Positions 1 to 8,600 of a stretch of DNA of 64,000 bases are shown here, in pieces. This DNA comes from Phaeospirillum sp. (lineage in GTDB: Bacteria; Pseudomonadota; Alphaproteobacteria; Rhodospirillales; Magnetospirillaceae). The notes under the pieces are model-generated. The model had not been told where the DNA came from. It made no database searches and was given only the letters and a program-made list of their open reading frames with translations. The stretch lies in contig JAVBXM010000014.1 in assembly GCA_030824585.1 (NCBI GenBank), positions 1-64,000 of the forward strand, read 5' to 3'. The translations under genes were made by a program, and so were the position numbers. Within the stretch, counting starts at the first letter, position 1. The number at the start of each line of letters is the position of its first letter.

Positions 1-96
1 GGGAAGCCGAAAATGACAGCCCTGGTCGCTTGCATGCGAAAGCTCCTCGTCATCCTCAACGCCATCGTCCGGGATGCTCGCGCATGGAACACTTGA
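1..96 (+). mobile_element. IS110-type transposase, C-terminal end only
   Basis: The plus strand is open from base 1 to a TGA at 94-96. The translation contains TALVACMRKLLVILNAIVRD followed by a short tail ending WNT, which is the characteristic extreme C-terminus of IS110-family (DEDD plus serine domain) transposases. Only about 31 codons are visible; the rest lies upstream of the window, so it cannot be said whether the element is intact. IS110 elements transpose with a bridge RNA made from an element end. Bases 97-139, up to the next gene, would include that end, but I see no clear terminal repeat there. Confidence 0.7.
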
Positions 97-139
97 CGCG
101 CAACACAGTCGCTTCGTGGCGGATATCGAAGGCTTTCCG

Positions 140-892
140 TTATTTCCGGTGAATGGCGAACGGCCCCGGGGCCTGGCAGACCGGCATCATCTCGATGCGG
201 TTGATGTTGACGTGGGCGGGCAGGGAGGCGGCCCAGAATACCGCTTCGGCGATATCCTCGGAGGTCAGCGGCGTGGTGCCTTCGTAGACCTTGGCGGCCT
301 TTTCGGCATCGCCGTGGAAGCGGACCTCCGAGAACTCGCTGCCGCCGCACAGGCCGGGCTCGAGGTTGGTCACCCGCACCCCGGTCTTGACCAGATCGGC
401 GATGAGGTTGAGGGAGAACTGGGTCACCGCCGCCTTGGTGGCGCCGTACATGTTGCCGCCGGGATAGGGGTAGGTGCCGGCCACCGAGCTGATGTTGACC
501 ACGTGGCCGCGATCGCGCTCCACCATGCCCGGCAGGATGGCGCGGGTCATGTACATCAGGCCCTTGAGGTTGGTGTCGATCATGGTTTCCCAGTCGTCGA
601 GCTCGGCGGCCTGGGCCGGCTCCAGGCCGAGGGCGAGGCCGGCGTTGTTGACCAGCAGGTCGACGGGCCAGGGCAGGGCGGCGGCAAAGGCGGCCACCGC
701 CGTGCCATCGCGCACGTCCAGGGCGGCGGCATGCACCGGAACGCCCCCCAGTTCGGCCTTCAATGCCTCCAGCCGCTCGGTCCGGCGGCCGCAGATCACC
801 AGATTGGCGCCATGGGCGGCAAAGCGACGGGCGATGGCGGCGCCGAAACCGGCGGTGGCGCCGGTGACCAGCACGGTGCGATTGGTCCACAT
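140..892 (-). CDS. SDR family NAD(P)-dependent oxidoreductase (YdfG-like)
   Basis: A 250-residue classical short-chain dehydrogenase/reductase. The N-terminal Rossmann glycine motif is VTGATAGFGAAIARRF, the NNAG motif (LLVNNAGLALG) follows near residue 85, and the catalytic Ser...Tyr-x-x-x-Lys is seen as ISSVAG and YGATKAA. Length and motifs match the YdfG/serine 3-dehydrogenase-like group, which oxidises 3-hydroxy acids such as serine or 3-hydroxypropionate with NADP+; the substrate is inference. The gene is the most downstream of the minus-strand genes here, 22 bp after the lipoprotein gene. A GGAGG lies 12 nt upstream of the ATG, slightly far. It should be a soluble cytoplasmic enzyme. Confidence 0.85.
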   Translation of the reverse strand: MWTNRTVLVTGATAGFGAAIARRFAAHGANLVICGRRTERLEALKAELGGVPVHAAALDVRDGTAVAAFAAALPWPVDLLVNNAGLALGLEPAQAAELDDWETMIDTNLKGLMYMTRAILPGMVERDRGHVVNISSVAGTYPYPGGNMYGATKAAVTQFSLNLIADLVKTGVRVTNLEPGLCGGSEFSEVRFHGDAEKAAKVYEGTTPLTSEDIAEAVFWAASLPAHVNINRIEMMPVCQAPGPFAIHRK

Positions 893-914
893 GCTACTTG
901 TTGACCTCCGAAGC

Positions 915-1565
915 CTATTTCATTTCCGAAGCGCGGGGGGCGAGGGGGCGCTGGGGGTCCACGTCGCGGATCATCACCAGATGCGGCATGGGGGTCAGCG
1001 GGTTCTCGATCTTCCAGATATAGACCTTGGACGCGCCGAACGGCTTGACCTGGGTGGCGTTGTGCTCCACCACGTTGCCGTCGGTGGTGATGCGGAACTC
1101 GCCCTCCATGTTGAGGCCCAGTTCCGCCAGAATCTGGGCGTCGGAGGGCTTCATGGCGTTGGCCTTGATGATGATGGCGCCATTCTCCACCGAGCGCAGC
1201 GAGATCAGCCGGGCGTCGCGGCGGATCAGCGAGGTCAGTTGCACCTTCTCCAGCCGACCGACCCGCTCGTATTCCACGGCGAAGCGGCCCTTGCCCTTGG
1301 CCTCGATCTTGCGGAAGGCGATGTCGCGCGACAGGTCGCGGCGGATGTTCTCCTGCCGCTCGGCCTCGTCCTCGGGCTTGACCTTGTTCTTGCGGTAATC
1401 GTCCAGGATGGGGGCGAACATCAGGTCGCCCTTGTAGGTCAGCGAATAATCGCCGTACTTGGACAGACGCAGTTCGCTCTTGAACTTGTCGGGGATGTAG
1501 CACGACGACAGCAGCAACACCGCCGCCAGGACGCCGATCCGCTTCAGCCAGTCACCCGCCACCAT
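915..1565 (-). CDS. Predicted lipoprotein of unknown function
   Basis: A 216-residue protein with a signal sequence and lipobox: hydrophobic LAAVLLLSSC places the lipidated Cys near residue 22, so it should be exported and anchored in a membrane. The mature part is hydrophilic, mixed alpha/beta, with many Lys, Arg and Glu (for example NKVKPEDEAERQENIRRDL) and no enzyme motif I recognise. The start codon overlaps the end of mazG by 14 bp, so the two are probably translated from one message. I cannot assign a function; a conserved alphaproteobacterial lipoprotein is the safest description. Confidence 0.75.
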   Translation of the reverse strand: MVAGDWLKRIGVLAAVLLLSSCYIPDKFKSELRLSKYGDYSLTYKGDLMFAPILDDYRKNKVKPEDEAERQENIRRDLSRDIAFRKIEAKGKGRFAVEYERVGRLEKVQLTSLIRRDARLISLRSVENGAIIIKANAMKPSDAQILAELGLNMEGEFRITTDGNVVEHNATQVKPFGASKVYIWKIENPLTPMPHLVMIRDVDPQRPLAPRASEMK

Positions 1566-2430
1566 GCCCTCCGGCCTTCTCCAAGGTCTTGGCAGCCTGC
1601 CACAGAGCCTCCATCTCGTCGAGGGTGGCGGATTCGGCCGAACGGCCGGCGGCCTTCAATTGCGTCTCGATATGGCGGAAGCGGCGCTCGAACTTGGTGT
1701 TGGCGCGCTTCAGGGCCCGCTCGGGGTCGACGTTGAGCTTGCGGGCCAGATTGACGCAGACGAACAATACGTCGCCCATCTCATCCTCCAGCCGGTCGAA
1801 GGGGGCGTCGGCACGGATTTCCTCGGCGATTTCATGGGCTTCCTCGGCCAGCTTGTCGAGGATGGTTTCCGGCCGGTCCCAGTCGAAGCCGACCCTTGCC
1901 GCCCGGTTCTGCAGCTTCAAGGCCCGCGTCATGGGGGGCAGGGTACGGGCCACCCCATCCAGGATACCCGGCTCGCCGTTCTCCCCGGCCTTGGCGGCGC
2001 GCTCGCGGGCCTTGGTTTCCTCCCAGGCCTCGACCTGCCCGGCGGAATCGCGGCCGTCATTCTCGATGAACACATGGGGATGGCGGCGGATCATCTTGTC
2101 GGCGATGGAGGACGCGATGGCGTCGAAGTCGAAATCGCCGTTCTCCCTGGCCATCTGGGCATAGAACACCACCTGGAACAGCAAGTCGCCCAGCTCATCC
2201 TTCAACTGGGGCATGTCGCCGTGCTCGATGGCCTCGGCCACCTCGTAGGCTTCCTCGATGGTGTAGGGCGCGATGGTGGCGAAGGTCTGTTCCAGGTCCC
2301 AGGGGCAACCGCCCTCGGGCGAGCGCAGCCGCGCCATGATGGCCAGCAGGCGGTCGATGGGCGAGTCCCCTTGCTCCGGCGTCGCTCCGGGCCGCTCAAC
2401 GCGGCCGCGCTCGCTGTGCTCGCTCGTCAT
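1552..2430 (-). CDS. mazG: Nucleoside triphosphate pyrophosphohydrolase MazG
   Basis: A 292-residue tandem-domain MazG. The N-terminal domain carries GGCPWDLEQTF and EEAYEVAEAI...DELGDLLFQVVF, and the C-terminal domain repeats the pattern as EEAHEIAEEI...DEMGDVLFVCVNLARKL. These Glu/Asp residues bind Mg2+ and the phosphates; the family hydrolyses NTPs to NMP and pyrophosphate and helps clear damaged nucleotides and modulate (p)ppGpp. The E. coli protein is about 263 residues; here there is a roughly 20-residue polar N-terminal extension. The ATG overlaps the upstream transglutaminase-like gene as ATGA, indicating translational coupling. Confidence 0.95.
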   Translation of the reverse strand: MTSEHSERGRVERPGATPEQGDSPIDRLLAIMARLRSPEGGCPWDLEQTFATIAPYTIEEAYEVAEAIEHGDMPQLKDELGDLLFQVVFYAQMARENGDFDFDAIASSIADKMIRRHPHVFIENDGRDSAGQVEAWEETKARERAAKAGENGEPGILDGVARTLPPMTRALKLQNRAARVGFDWDRPETILDKLAEEAHEIAEEIRADAPFDRLEDEMGDVLFVCVNLARKLNVDPERALKRANTKFERRFRHIETQLKAAGRSAESATLDEMEALWQAAKTLEKAGGHGGG

Positions 2431-3095
2431 TGCGCCTTGGCCTCGGCGGCGAAGTCGGCGCCGGTTCCCCAGGGATCGTCAACCATCATCAGCGGACAAC
2501 GCTCGCGATAGGTGGCGGTGATCTCCTCGTAGGGTACATCGTAGTAGCTGCCGCGCTCCTGGACGTATTCCATGTGCCGGCGGTCCTGCTTGTCGAACGG
2601 ATGGAAGACGGAGTCGGTTTTTCCATCCCATTCAAGGGGATGGACGCCGAACTTCTCGCATAGAGCCAGGTTGAAGGCGGGGGTGGCCTTGACCCACCGG
2701 TCCTCGTGCCTGATCTCGGCGAAGGAATGCCAGCAGAAGACGTCGCCGCCGTTCTTTTCAATCAGCTTGGGGGTGGCGAGGTGGTTGCGTACGTCGGCGA
2801 AACCCAGGCGGGCGGGAATGCCGATCGCCCTGGCGCAAGCGGCGAGCAGGGCGGCCTTGGGGATGCAGAAGCCGCGTCCCTGGGCCAGAATATCGGCGGC
2901 GGAATAGGTTTCCGGTGCGTTGAAACGCACATAGGGATCATAGATCACCGTGTCGCGGACCGCGTAATAGAGACGGATGGCGGCATCCAGGCGGTCGGAG
3001 GCGCCGGCGGCGGCGGCATTGGCGAAGGCGGCGATGGCCGGGTTGTCGCTCTGGATGAACTTGGCGGGCTGCAAGGCGCGGGGATCGACGGTCAT
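2427..3095 (-). CDS. Transglutaminase-like cysteine protein
   Basis: A 222-residue protein of the transglutaminase-like superfamily. The Cys motif is GFCIPKAALLAACARAIGIPARL near residues 70-90 and the His motif is FCWHSFAEI near residue 120. The usual following Asp position reads VKATPAFN, so the canonical Cys-His-Asp triad looks incomplete and the third residue may be replaced. No signal peptide is evident, so it is probably cytoplasmic. Bacterial members are often proteases or peptidoglycan/peptide hydrolases; the substrate here is unknown. It sits 36 bp after the small hypothetical gene and overlaps mazG by ATGA. Confidence 0.8.
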   Translation of the reverse strand: MTVDPRALQPAKFIQSDNPAIAAFANAAAAGASDRLDAAIRLYYAVRDTVIYDPYVRFNAPETYSAADILAQGRGFCIPKAALLAACARAIGIPARLGFADVRNHLATPKLIEKNGGDVFCWHSFAEIRHEDRWVKATPAFNLALCEKFGVHPLEWDGKTDSVFHPFDKQDRRHMEYVQERGSYYDVPYEEITATYRERCPLMMVDDPWGTGADFAAEAKAQ

Positions 3096-3131
3096 GATGC
3101 TTCCGGATGGTTGGACCGGGCCAGCATAGAG

Positions 3132-3455
3132 CTAATCCTGCCTGGGGGGAACGCTGCAGCATTGATGGACGATGGCGGCCTGATCACGGCGGTTGTCGTC
3201 CTTGAACGCCAGCCAGCGGCGATAAAGGCGGGCGAAGATGGAGTCCGAAAGAGGCAGGCGGTTGGCGGAAAGCCAGCGTTCGATGGCCGGGAGCGTCACG
3301 TGGCGCAGATCGTAGATGACGACCATGCGGCCGGCGCCATCGGCCCGCAGGTCGAGAATTCCTTCCGGACGTTCGAGAAGCGTGGCGGCCGCCACGTCGG
3401 CACCAGGGGCGAGGGAGAGGCTCAAAGTACGGATCAGGCGGTCGGTTTCGCTCAT
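3132..3455 (-). CDS. Small hypothetical protein, ferredoxin-like fold suspected
   Basis: I start this 107-residue protein at the ATG of MSETDRLIRTLSL because GGAGG lies 6 nt upstream; an in-frame ATG at 3509 exists but lies inside the island end and has no ribosome site. The pattern strand (RLIRTLSLSL), helix (ADVAAATLLE), strand (GILDLRA), strand (RMVVIYDL), helix (LPAIERWLSANRL) resembles a heavy-metal-associated type beta-alpha-beta-beta-alpha fold, but there is no CxxC, so a metal role is not supported. It is the first host gene left of the mobile island. Without the island it would lie only about 43 nt downstream of nhaA. Confidence 0.6.
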   Translation of the reverse strand: MSETDRLIRTLSLSLAPGADVAAATLLERPEGILDLRADGAGRMVVIYDLRHVTLPAIERWLSANRLPLSDSIFARLYRRWLAFKDDNRRDQAAIVHQCCSVPPRQD

Positions 3456-3483
3456 GTTGTCCTCCAACATCCCATATCCATTT

Positions 3484-3515
3484 GTCGCAAATAGTGCAGT
3501 TTCGGACATTGTTGC
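3484..3515 (+). repeat. Left island end: GTCGCA core plus inverted motif
   Basis: The core GTCGCA (3484-3489) is followed by an 8-nt spacer, AGTTTCG (3498-3504), five further bases and TGTTGC (3510-3515). The same arrangement in inverted orientation, with the same 8-nt spacer, is at the right end (25429-25459). This symmetry is what is expected of recombinase-binding arms next to a crossover core. It lies 29 bp upstream of the start codon of the small host gene at 3455. Confidence 0.55.
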
Positions 3516-3994
3516 CCTTTAATTCGGGCGACCGAGACGCTGCGAAGTGCAAGCCGAAGGCTCACTTCGCAGTGGATCGGTCGCAACCAAATTTGAGATT
3601 GTCTGTTGCATTTTTCAAAAGGGCAGAATCGTTGCAACTAGGCAGGTGCCCGAGAGCAACGCATTTTGCAATGGTTGGACGGATTTTTCGCGGTAAATGT
3701 TGCGGCGGAGCGAATGTTCACGCCGGGGCATGTTTGCTTGTTAAGCTGCGCCGCGGTGGCGGCTTCGGCGGCTGTGAGGTCGCCGCTGCAGTGTATGGCT
3801 GTAGTCTCCATTTCAGTCGTCAAAGGTATGTAGACATTCGATAACAGAAAGGGGTTTCTCCCAAAGCGTGGAATTTGATTTAAGGCCGGAAAGCAGAGGC
3901 CAGAATTGAAGCTTATTTGTTGAGTGACTTGCAGTGAGTGCTCGTTCCCCAATAACTTTTATTGTTGTTAAGCTTTTCTTGCGCATCGACGAGG
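3516..3994. other. Non-coding left arm of the island
   Basis: About 480 bp without a convincing gene. Open frames exist on both strands (for example 3638-3952 minus) but have no ribosome site, no family resemblance and poor codon bias. The stretch contains a bipartite inverted repeat at 3528-3584, and the hexamer TGTTGC recurs at 3510, 3604 and 3698, exactly 94 bp apart each time. GTTGC/GCAAC also occurs at 3583, 3630 and 3655. This is most simply read as accessory binding sites for the island's recombinases. No clear terminator for the operon that ends at 3995 is seen. Confidence 0.5.
3528..3584. repeat. Bipartite inverted repeat inside the left island arm
   Basis: The outer stem GCGACCGA (3528-3535) pairs with TCGGTCGC (3577-3584), and the inner stem CTGCGAAGTG (3540-3549) pairs with CACTTCGCAG (3563-3572). 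A symmetrical 4/4-nt internal loop separates the stems and the apical loop is 13 nt. Both stems are perfect. No T-run follows on either strand, so it is not a standard terminator. It begins 13 bp inside the terminal motif and could be a recombinase or accessory-protein site, or a folded-strand structure. Confidence 0.6.
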
Positions 3995-5647
3995 TCATGA
4001 ACTTACTATAGTCGAGGGAGGCATTCGCAGGTCAGTAATCTTGATATTCGTCATATTGTCGCCAACCAAGATTGCGGGCAGTTCCTGGGCGAACTTGGCA
4101 GCATGAATTTCTATTAATCCAGGCTTGGACAGCCGCCATCCACCGGTGGCTTTTTTGTCTTCCATCGGCCGATCGACAACGACGTATTCAACGGGAATAT
4201 CGGGCGGGATGTTGCGCAGGTGCTCGATCCGATATTTCTGATCAAGATTGGTCGCGTCGACGACGGCCGAGCGACCATTGGCCAGTCGGGCTCCCACTAT
4301 GGCACGCAGGCGCTCAAACACCGGTTCCTGGTCCCCGGCCATATCATGCGAGCCGGTCATGGCCTCCCGAATTGCATCTGAAGACACGATATCCGCTGGG
4401 TCGTGGTGGAGGGCCGCCCAAGTACTTTTTCCGGCGCCACTGGGGCCAATCAGCATTACCAATTGCTGGCCGCAACGCGGCCATTCCCATCCTGGGCAGT
4501 CCTCAGTGAAAGTTGAAGAGAGGTCTTCCCACAGCTCAGATGCCTTATTAATGTAATTAGCCTGCACAGGTTCGAAATGGGCCATGCTACGGCGCATTCG
4601 GATGCACAAATTTATCAAGAGTGCGTAGTTGTCCGGCAGATCATCCTTGATCCGTTCATTGACATCATACAGCTCCAATTCCCACGCGCTTTTGTAGGTC
4701 TTTTTATGGCCGCCGGTAAACTCCTTAGTAAAGGGGAGTTGCGCTTGTATGTGGTCGAGATATTTGCCTACAAAGGCTACTCGGATTTGGTCTAGGAACG
4801 GGAAGAGGATACGGACTTGGCCGCGCCAGACACGCTTATCCAATCCGTCATCATCCTGTGCCGCGAGTAGGGCCGATGTATGCACCCAGGTGAGCCCGTC
4901 CCAACGATCGACCAGGCCATTGCTCCAGGACGGGTGCTTTTTTAGCGCTGGTGCATATTGCTTCAAGTGCGTCAAAGGGTTGGCCAGCGTCGCCAAGCTT
5001 AAACTAGCCAAACCACGAGCCAGGTCTTCATCCCACCCGGCCAAAACCGTTGCTACCGACACTGCCGTGCGTGCAAGCAGGCTATCATCCGGCCATCCGA
5101 GACGGGCTTCGATAAAGGTTTCAGTATCGTGCCGTGTCACTTGGCCCAACCATCGGAATTCCTTGCCGACAACCGCAATGGCGTCGTCTCTTGGGACTCC
5201 CGACGGAAAAACGACGAGCAGCGACGGAGCCAGCGTGCGGCCCAAACGCACCCGTTCGGTCCTGAGCAGCTTCAGGAAATACACCCAAGGGTACCAATCC
5301 TCTGCGGGGATGCCTTCGACCACGAAAATCCCTGCTGACAGTTCTGGCGCTATTAAGAAGTCGCCCACCAACCGAATGCCGTTGGTCCGCAAGCCCGCCG
5401 CGTTGGCCAGCATAGTTACCGGTGCACGGTTGCGTAAGCCGGTCGATGCATCGACGCGGATCACGGTCGCTGCCGAGTGCATCTCTAAATGATTGGCGAT
5501 GGCGCCGATCAGCCCTCCCGGATGCGGAGTGGGCAAAGACAGGCCAACCACACCGTCTTCGGTACCGATAACCGCCGTCGCCACTCGCTCGACGAAGCGG
5601 GTGGGGCCAGGAAGACCCCACCAGCTTAGCGCGCGCCACGCTGTCAT
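3995..5647 (-). CDS. NTPase-like / HEPN-like / polynucleotide-kinase-like fusion protein
   Basis: A 550-residue protein, last gene of the cargo operon. Its ATG overlaps the stop of the PIWI gene as ATGA. The first ~200 residues look like a degenerate NTPase-type alpha/beta domain (GVVGLSLPTPHPGGLIGAI, later SLLVVFPSG). Around residues 270-375 an all-helical region ends with RMRRSMAHFEPVQ; R352-x4-H357 fits the HEPN RNase signature R-x4-6-H, in a context like the common RNxxAHxEP. From about residue 395 there is an AAA_33/PNKP-type kinase domain: Walker A GPSGAGKST (K407), SSDAIREAM, and VVDATNLDQKYR. Such kinases phosphorylate 5'-OH ends of RNA or DNA. A role in making 5'-phosphate guides, or as an RNase effector, is inference. 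The kinase call is firm; the HEPN call is moderate. Confidence 0.75.
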   Translation of the reverse strand: MTAWRALSWWGLPGPTRFVERVATAVIGTEDGVVGLSLPTPHPGGLIGAIANHLEMHSAATVIRVDASTGLRNRAPVTMLANAAGLRTNGIRLVGDFLIAPELSAGIFVVEGIPAEDWYPWVYFLKLLRTERVRLGRTLAPSLLVVFPSGVPRDDAIAVVGKEFRWLGQVTRHDTETFIEARLGWPDDSLLARTAVSVATVLAGWDEDLARGLASLSLATLANPLTHLKQYAPALKKHPSWSNGLVDRWDGLTWVHTSALLAAQDDDGLDKRVWRGQVRILFPFLDQIRVAFVGKYLDHIQAQLPFTKEFTGGHKKTYKSAWELELYDVNERIKDDLPDNYALLINLCIRMRRSMAHFEPVQANYINKASELWEDLSSTFTEDCPGWEWPRCGQQLVMLIGPSGAGKSTWAALHHDPADIVSSDAIREAMTGSHDMAGDQEPVFERLRAIVGARLANGRSAVVDATNLDQKYRIEHLRNIPPDIPVEYVVVDRPMEDKKATGGWRLSKPGLIEIHAAKFAQELPAILVGDNMTNIKITDLRMPPSTIVSS

Positions 5648-8600
5648 TCCCCCCTCTCCACGGCGGCGGCTGCCTTAAGCAGTGGGTTAAGCAGGTAGGG
5701 TTGAGTATCGGCAGAAGAGCCTGTGACTCCTGGATCGGCTTCTAACAGGCCCATCAGTAGGCCATACTCAACAATCTGTTGACCGCTAAGTCCTGCGGCT
5801 TCCGGCACTTCCGGCAATATGCCCTCGTCGATGTAGTAAGCGGAGATCCGACCGTCGTCCCCCACCCAACGAGGCAATATTAGGAACACCTCCTTAATCT
5901 GCGGAAGCAGGCCAAGATCGTTCCAGAGCTGATCTTTATCAGCTATCAGGCGTTCAAATTGTCGGTCAATGCGAGTGCTAAATTTTTCTCGTGATCCTTC
6001 TGTATTTATTATTAGTAGTTGGCTTAGAAGGCGGTTGAATCCTCCGGTCTTCTCTCTCAATCCGTCTTGAAACTGTTCAACCGCCAAGTGTTCGGCCTTG
6101 AGGCTGTAATCGAGCATGGCCGCCGACCACAGCTGCAGCGGTAAAACCCGGATTTGAGTTGGAACCGGGTGTGCCCGCGGATCCTGAATCCAAGACAGGG
6201 CGTGGGTTGGCCCGCCGATGAAGGCTAGACGGACGCGGCCCTCGCGTACCGTGCCAGTCCTTAACGCCATTTCCAGCCAGCTGAAGTCCCACGGGCTCTT
6301 GGAATCGATCACCAGCAAGGTGAGGTCGATCTCACGCGGGCGAGCCTTGGTTATGGCTTCCATCAGTTGGCTGCAATTGGTCCAAACCTGCGAAACCACT
6401 TCGATGCGGCTGCCATCGGACACCAGTGGACCTGCTGTCTTCATGGCCGCTGCGACGATTCCTTGATCAGACAGGGAGTTACCAAAAATCACCCGAATGG
6501 GTACGGCCGCAGAGTTGGCATCGCGGGTCAACAGATCATGCTCCTGGCCCATCGTCAGCGGGCAGGCGTGCTTTGCCGCCACTTTGAAGATGGCCGGAAG
6601 ATGCAGCGGGCGGCGCATGGAGCGGGGCTCGAAGGCCTCCGGCGCTGGGCGGTCAAGAAAATCCACCAGCTTGGTCACGACGTCGAGTTGGCTGCCCAGC
6701 AGGCGAAGTATGGTGTGCGAACGCAGCGCCCAAGCATCGTGGCTCACCCGACGCAGGACGCCCAAGCCCTCCATTTCGTCGAGAAGATCTTCGACCACGG
6801 ACAGCCGGTTAACCTGATTGAAGGCCTTGGGCCAGTGCTTGGTCGCCGAGGCCAGCACCTCAACCGCGGACATACCCTCGCCGACACGGCCCATGGCACT
6901 GTCGTCGAAGGCACGCAGGGCCATGATGTTAGCAATGAGCGCGTAACGTTCCTCGATCTGAATAGTGTAGTTGAACATTTTTGCAATCTCGCGAGCAATG
7001 CGTTCGTCCTCCAACGCTTCGCGCACCTGATCGCTGCTTATACGCTTCTGTAGCCATTTACCCCGCTCAGTCTTACGGTCGTTAAGGCCTTCTAGCAAAC
7101 CTTTGCAAAACAGCTGGACAAGAACCGGGTAGTAGTTGCAGTGACTAAGAATGCGCCAGACATCCTCTCGGTTTTCAAATTCGTATCCCATGGCAGCCAG
7201 TGGGCGGGTTACCAACTGTTCGGCATCGTGCAGTTCGTCATCCATGAGCGGACCGATGCGCTGGGGATCTGACGCAATCTGCTTCAGTGGCGGATTCTCG
7301 GTGTGTACCAGTCGGGTGACGTTATGCAGGCCTGCCAGCACGAACTTGAAGCGGCGATGGCTGGAGTCCATGAGCTGTTGGAGGCGGATGAACTCCTTGA
7401 AGCCGCCATCAGCGTCTGTCTTGATGAAGCGGTCTGCCTCGTCGAGAAGGACAAGGATACGCCGCTTGGTGTCGGCCTCGAGCCAGTCGTTAATGGCCTG
7501 GCTGAATTCCGTCGCAGTGTGGACGGGCTCGTAAAACAGGTCAGGCAGCTCTCGGGAAATATATTCCCAGAGGCAAGATGGCATCACATTATTGCCGATA
7601 TCGAGGATGCTGACATAGGCAACCGCCATACCTTCTTTCGGTTTGTGTTCAGATTCTTTCAAGTATTGGAGGAGAGCGGTCTTGCCGAGCCGACGGCCAC
7701 CATAAACAATGCAGCTGCCAGAAGCGTCCAGCAATTTGCGGTATTCCGTCCGACGTCCGAAAAATATCTCCTTAGGAACCGCTTGGTTGCCGTAATCGCG
7801 ATAGGGCGACGCAAACGAGAAGGGCTGAGCACATTCCAGTAGGGTGAGCGGGCGGAACTCCGGCTCGCTCAGTGCAAACAGGAACATACCCTCGTCGATT
7901 ACCAGCACACGCTGCCCTTTGCTGTTGGCGTAGGTCGCGATTTGGGCCAACCGGCCTGCGGATGCGACTGATAGCACAAGAATCAGGACGCCCATGGATC
8001 CTGCATTGGTGCAAAATTGACTGATCTCGGTATCACTCGGGACTTGTGTGACGACGCAGACGCGGTAATTACCCTTGGTCTGGCTACCAAAATCCGGCAG
8101 GAGCAAGCAATCCGGCTCCCACGGAATCTGCAGACGCATTTCTGAGACATAGATTTTACGCGAGTTGCTGGTAAGGGCCCGGTCCGGCCGCACGATCTCA
8201 CCCTTTAGGCCTGCGCGGTCGAGAAAAACATTGAGAAGCGCCAAGACCTGATCGGTATTGTGGCCGCCGTTCACGCGATGGCGCAGGCCTTTCCAGTCGT
8301 TGAGCAGTGCTAGTGCGTCGGCCCGACGGGATTCACTCAGGCGGGAATAAGCCAGGGGACCGAAGTCAATTTCCTCCTGTAAGCAGGCCTGTGCCTTGTC
8401 GGCCACTTTTTCCGACAACGTAGTTGCTTCCATCAGGGTATTGGGCACCGCGGGGAAGAAGGCTCGGAAGCGGGGGTTGGGCGAAGTGGTTTCCGGTAGG
8501 GCCCGACCGCTTTCCAGAAAGTCGATGTATTCCCCGGCGGTCAGAAGGTCGTCCTTGGTGATCAGGCCCTGCACCCGCTCTGCATCCGTCGGGTTGATCC

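Noticed and set aside
3482-3952. Open frames in the left arm of the island (plus 3482-3844, minus 3638-3952)
   Set aside because: No ribosome sites, atypical codon use, and they run across the palindrome and repeated hexamers; treated as non-coding.
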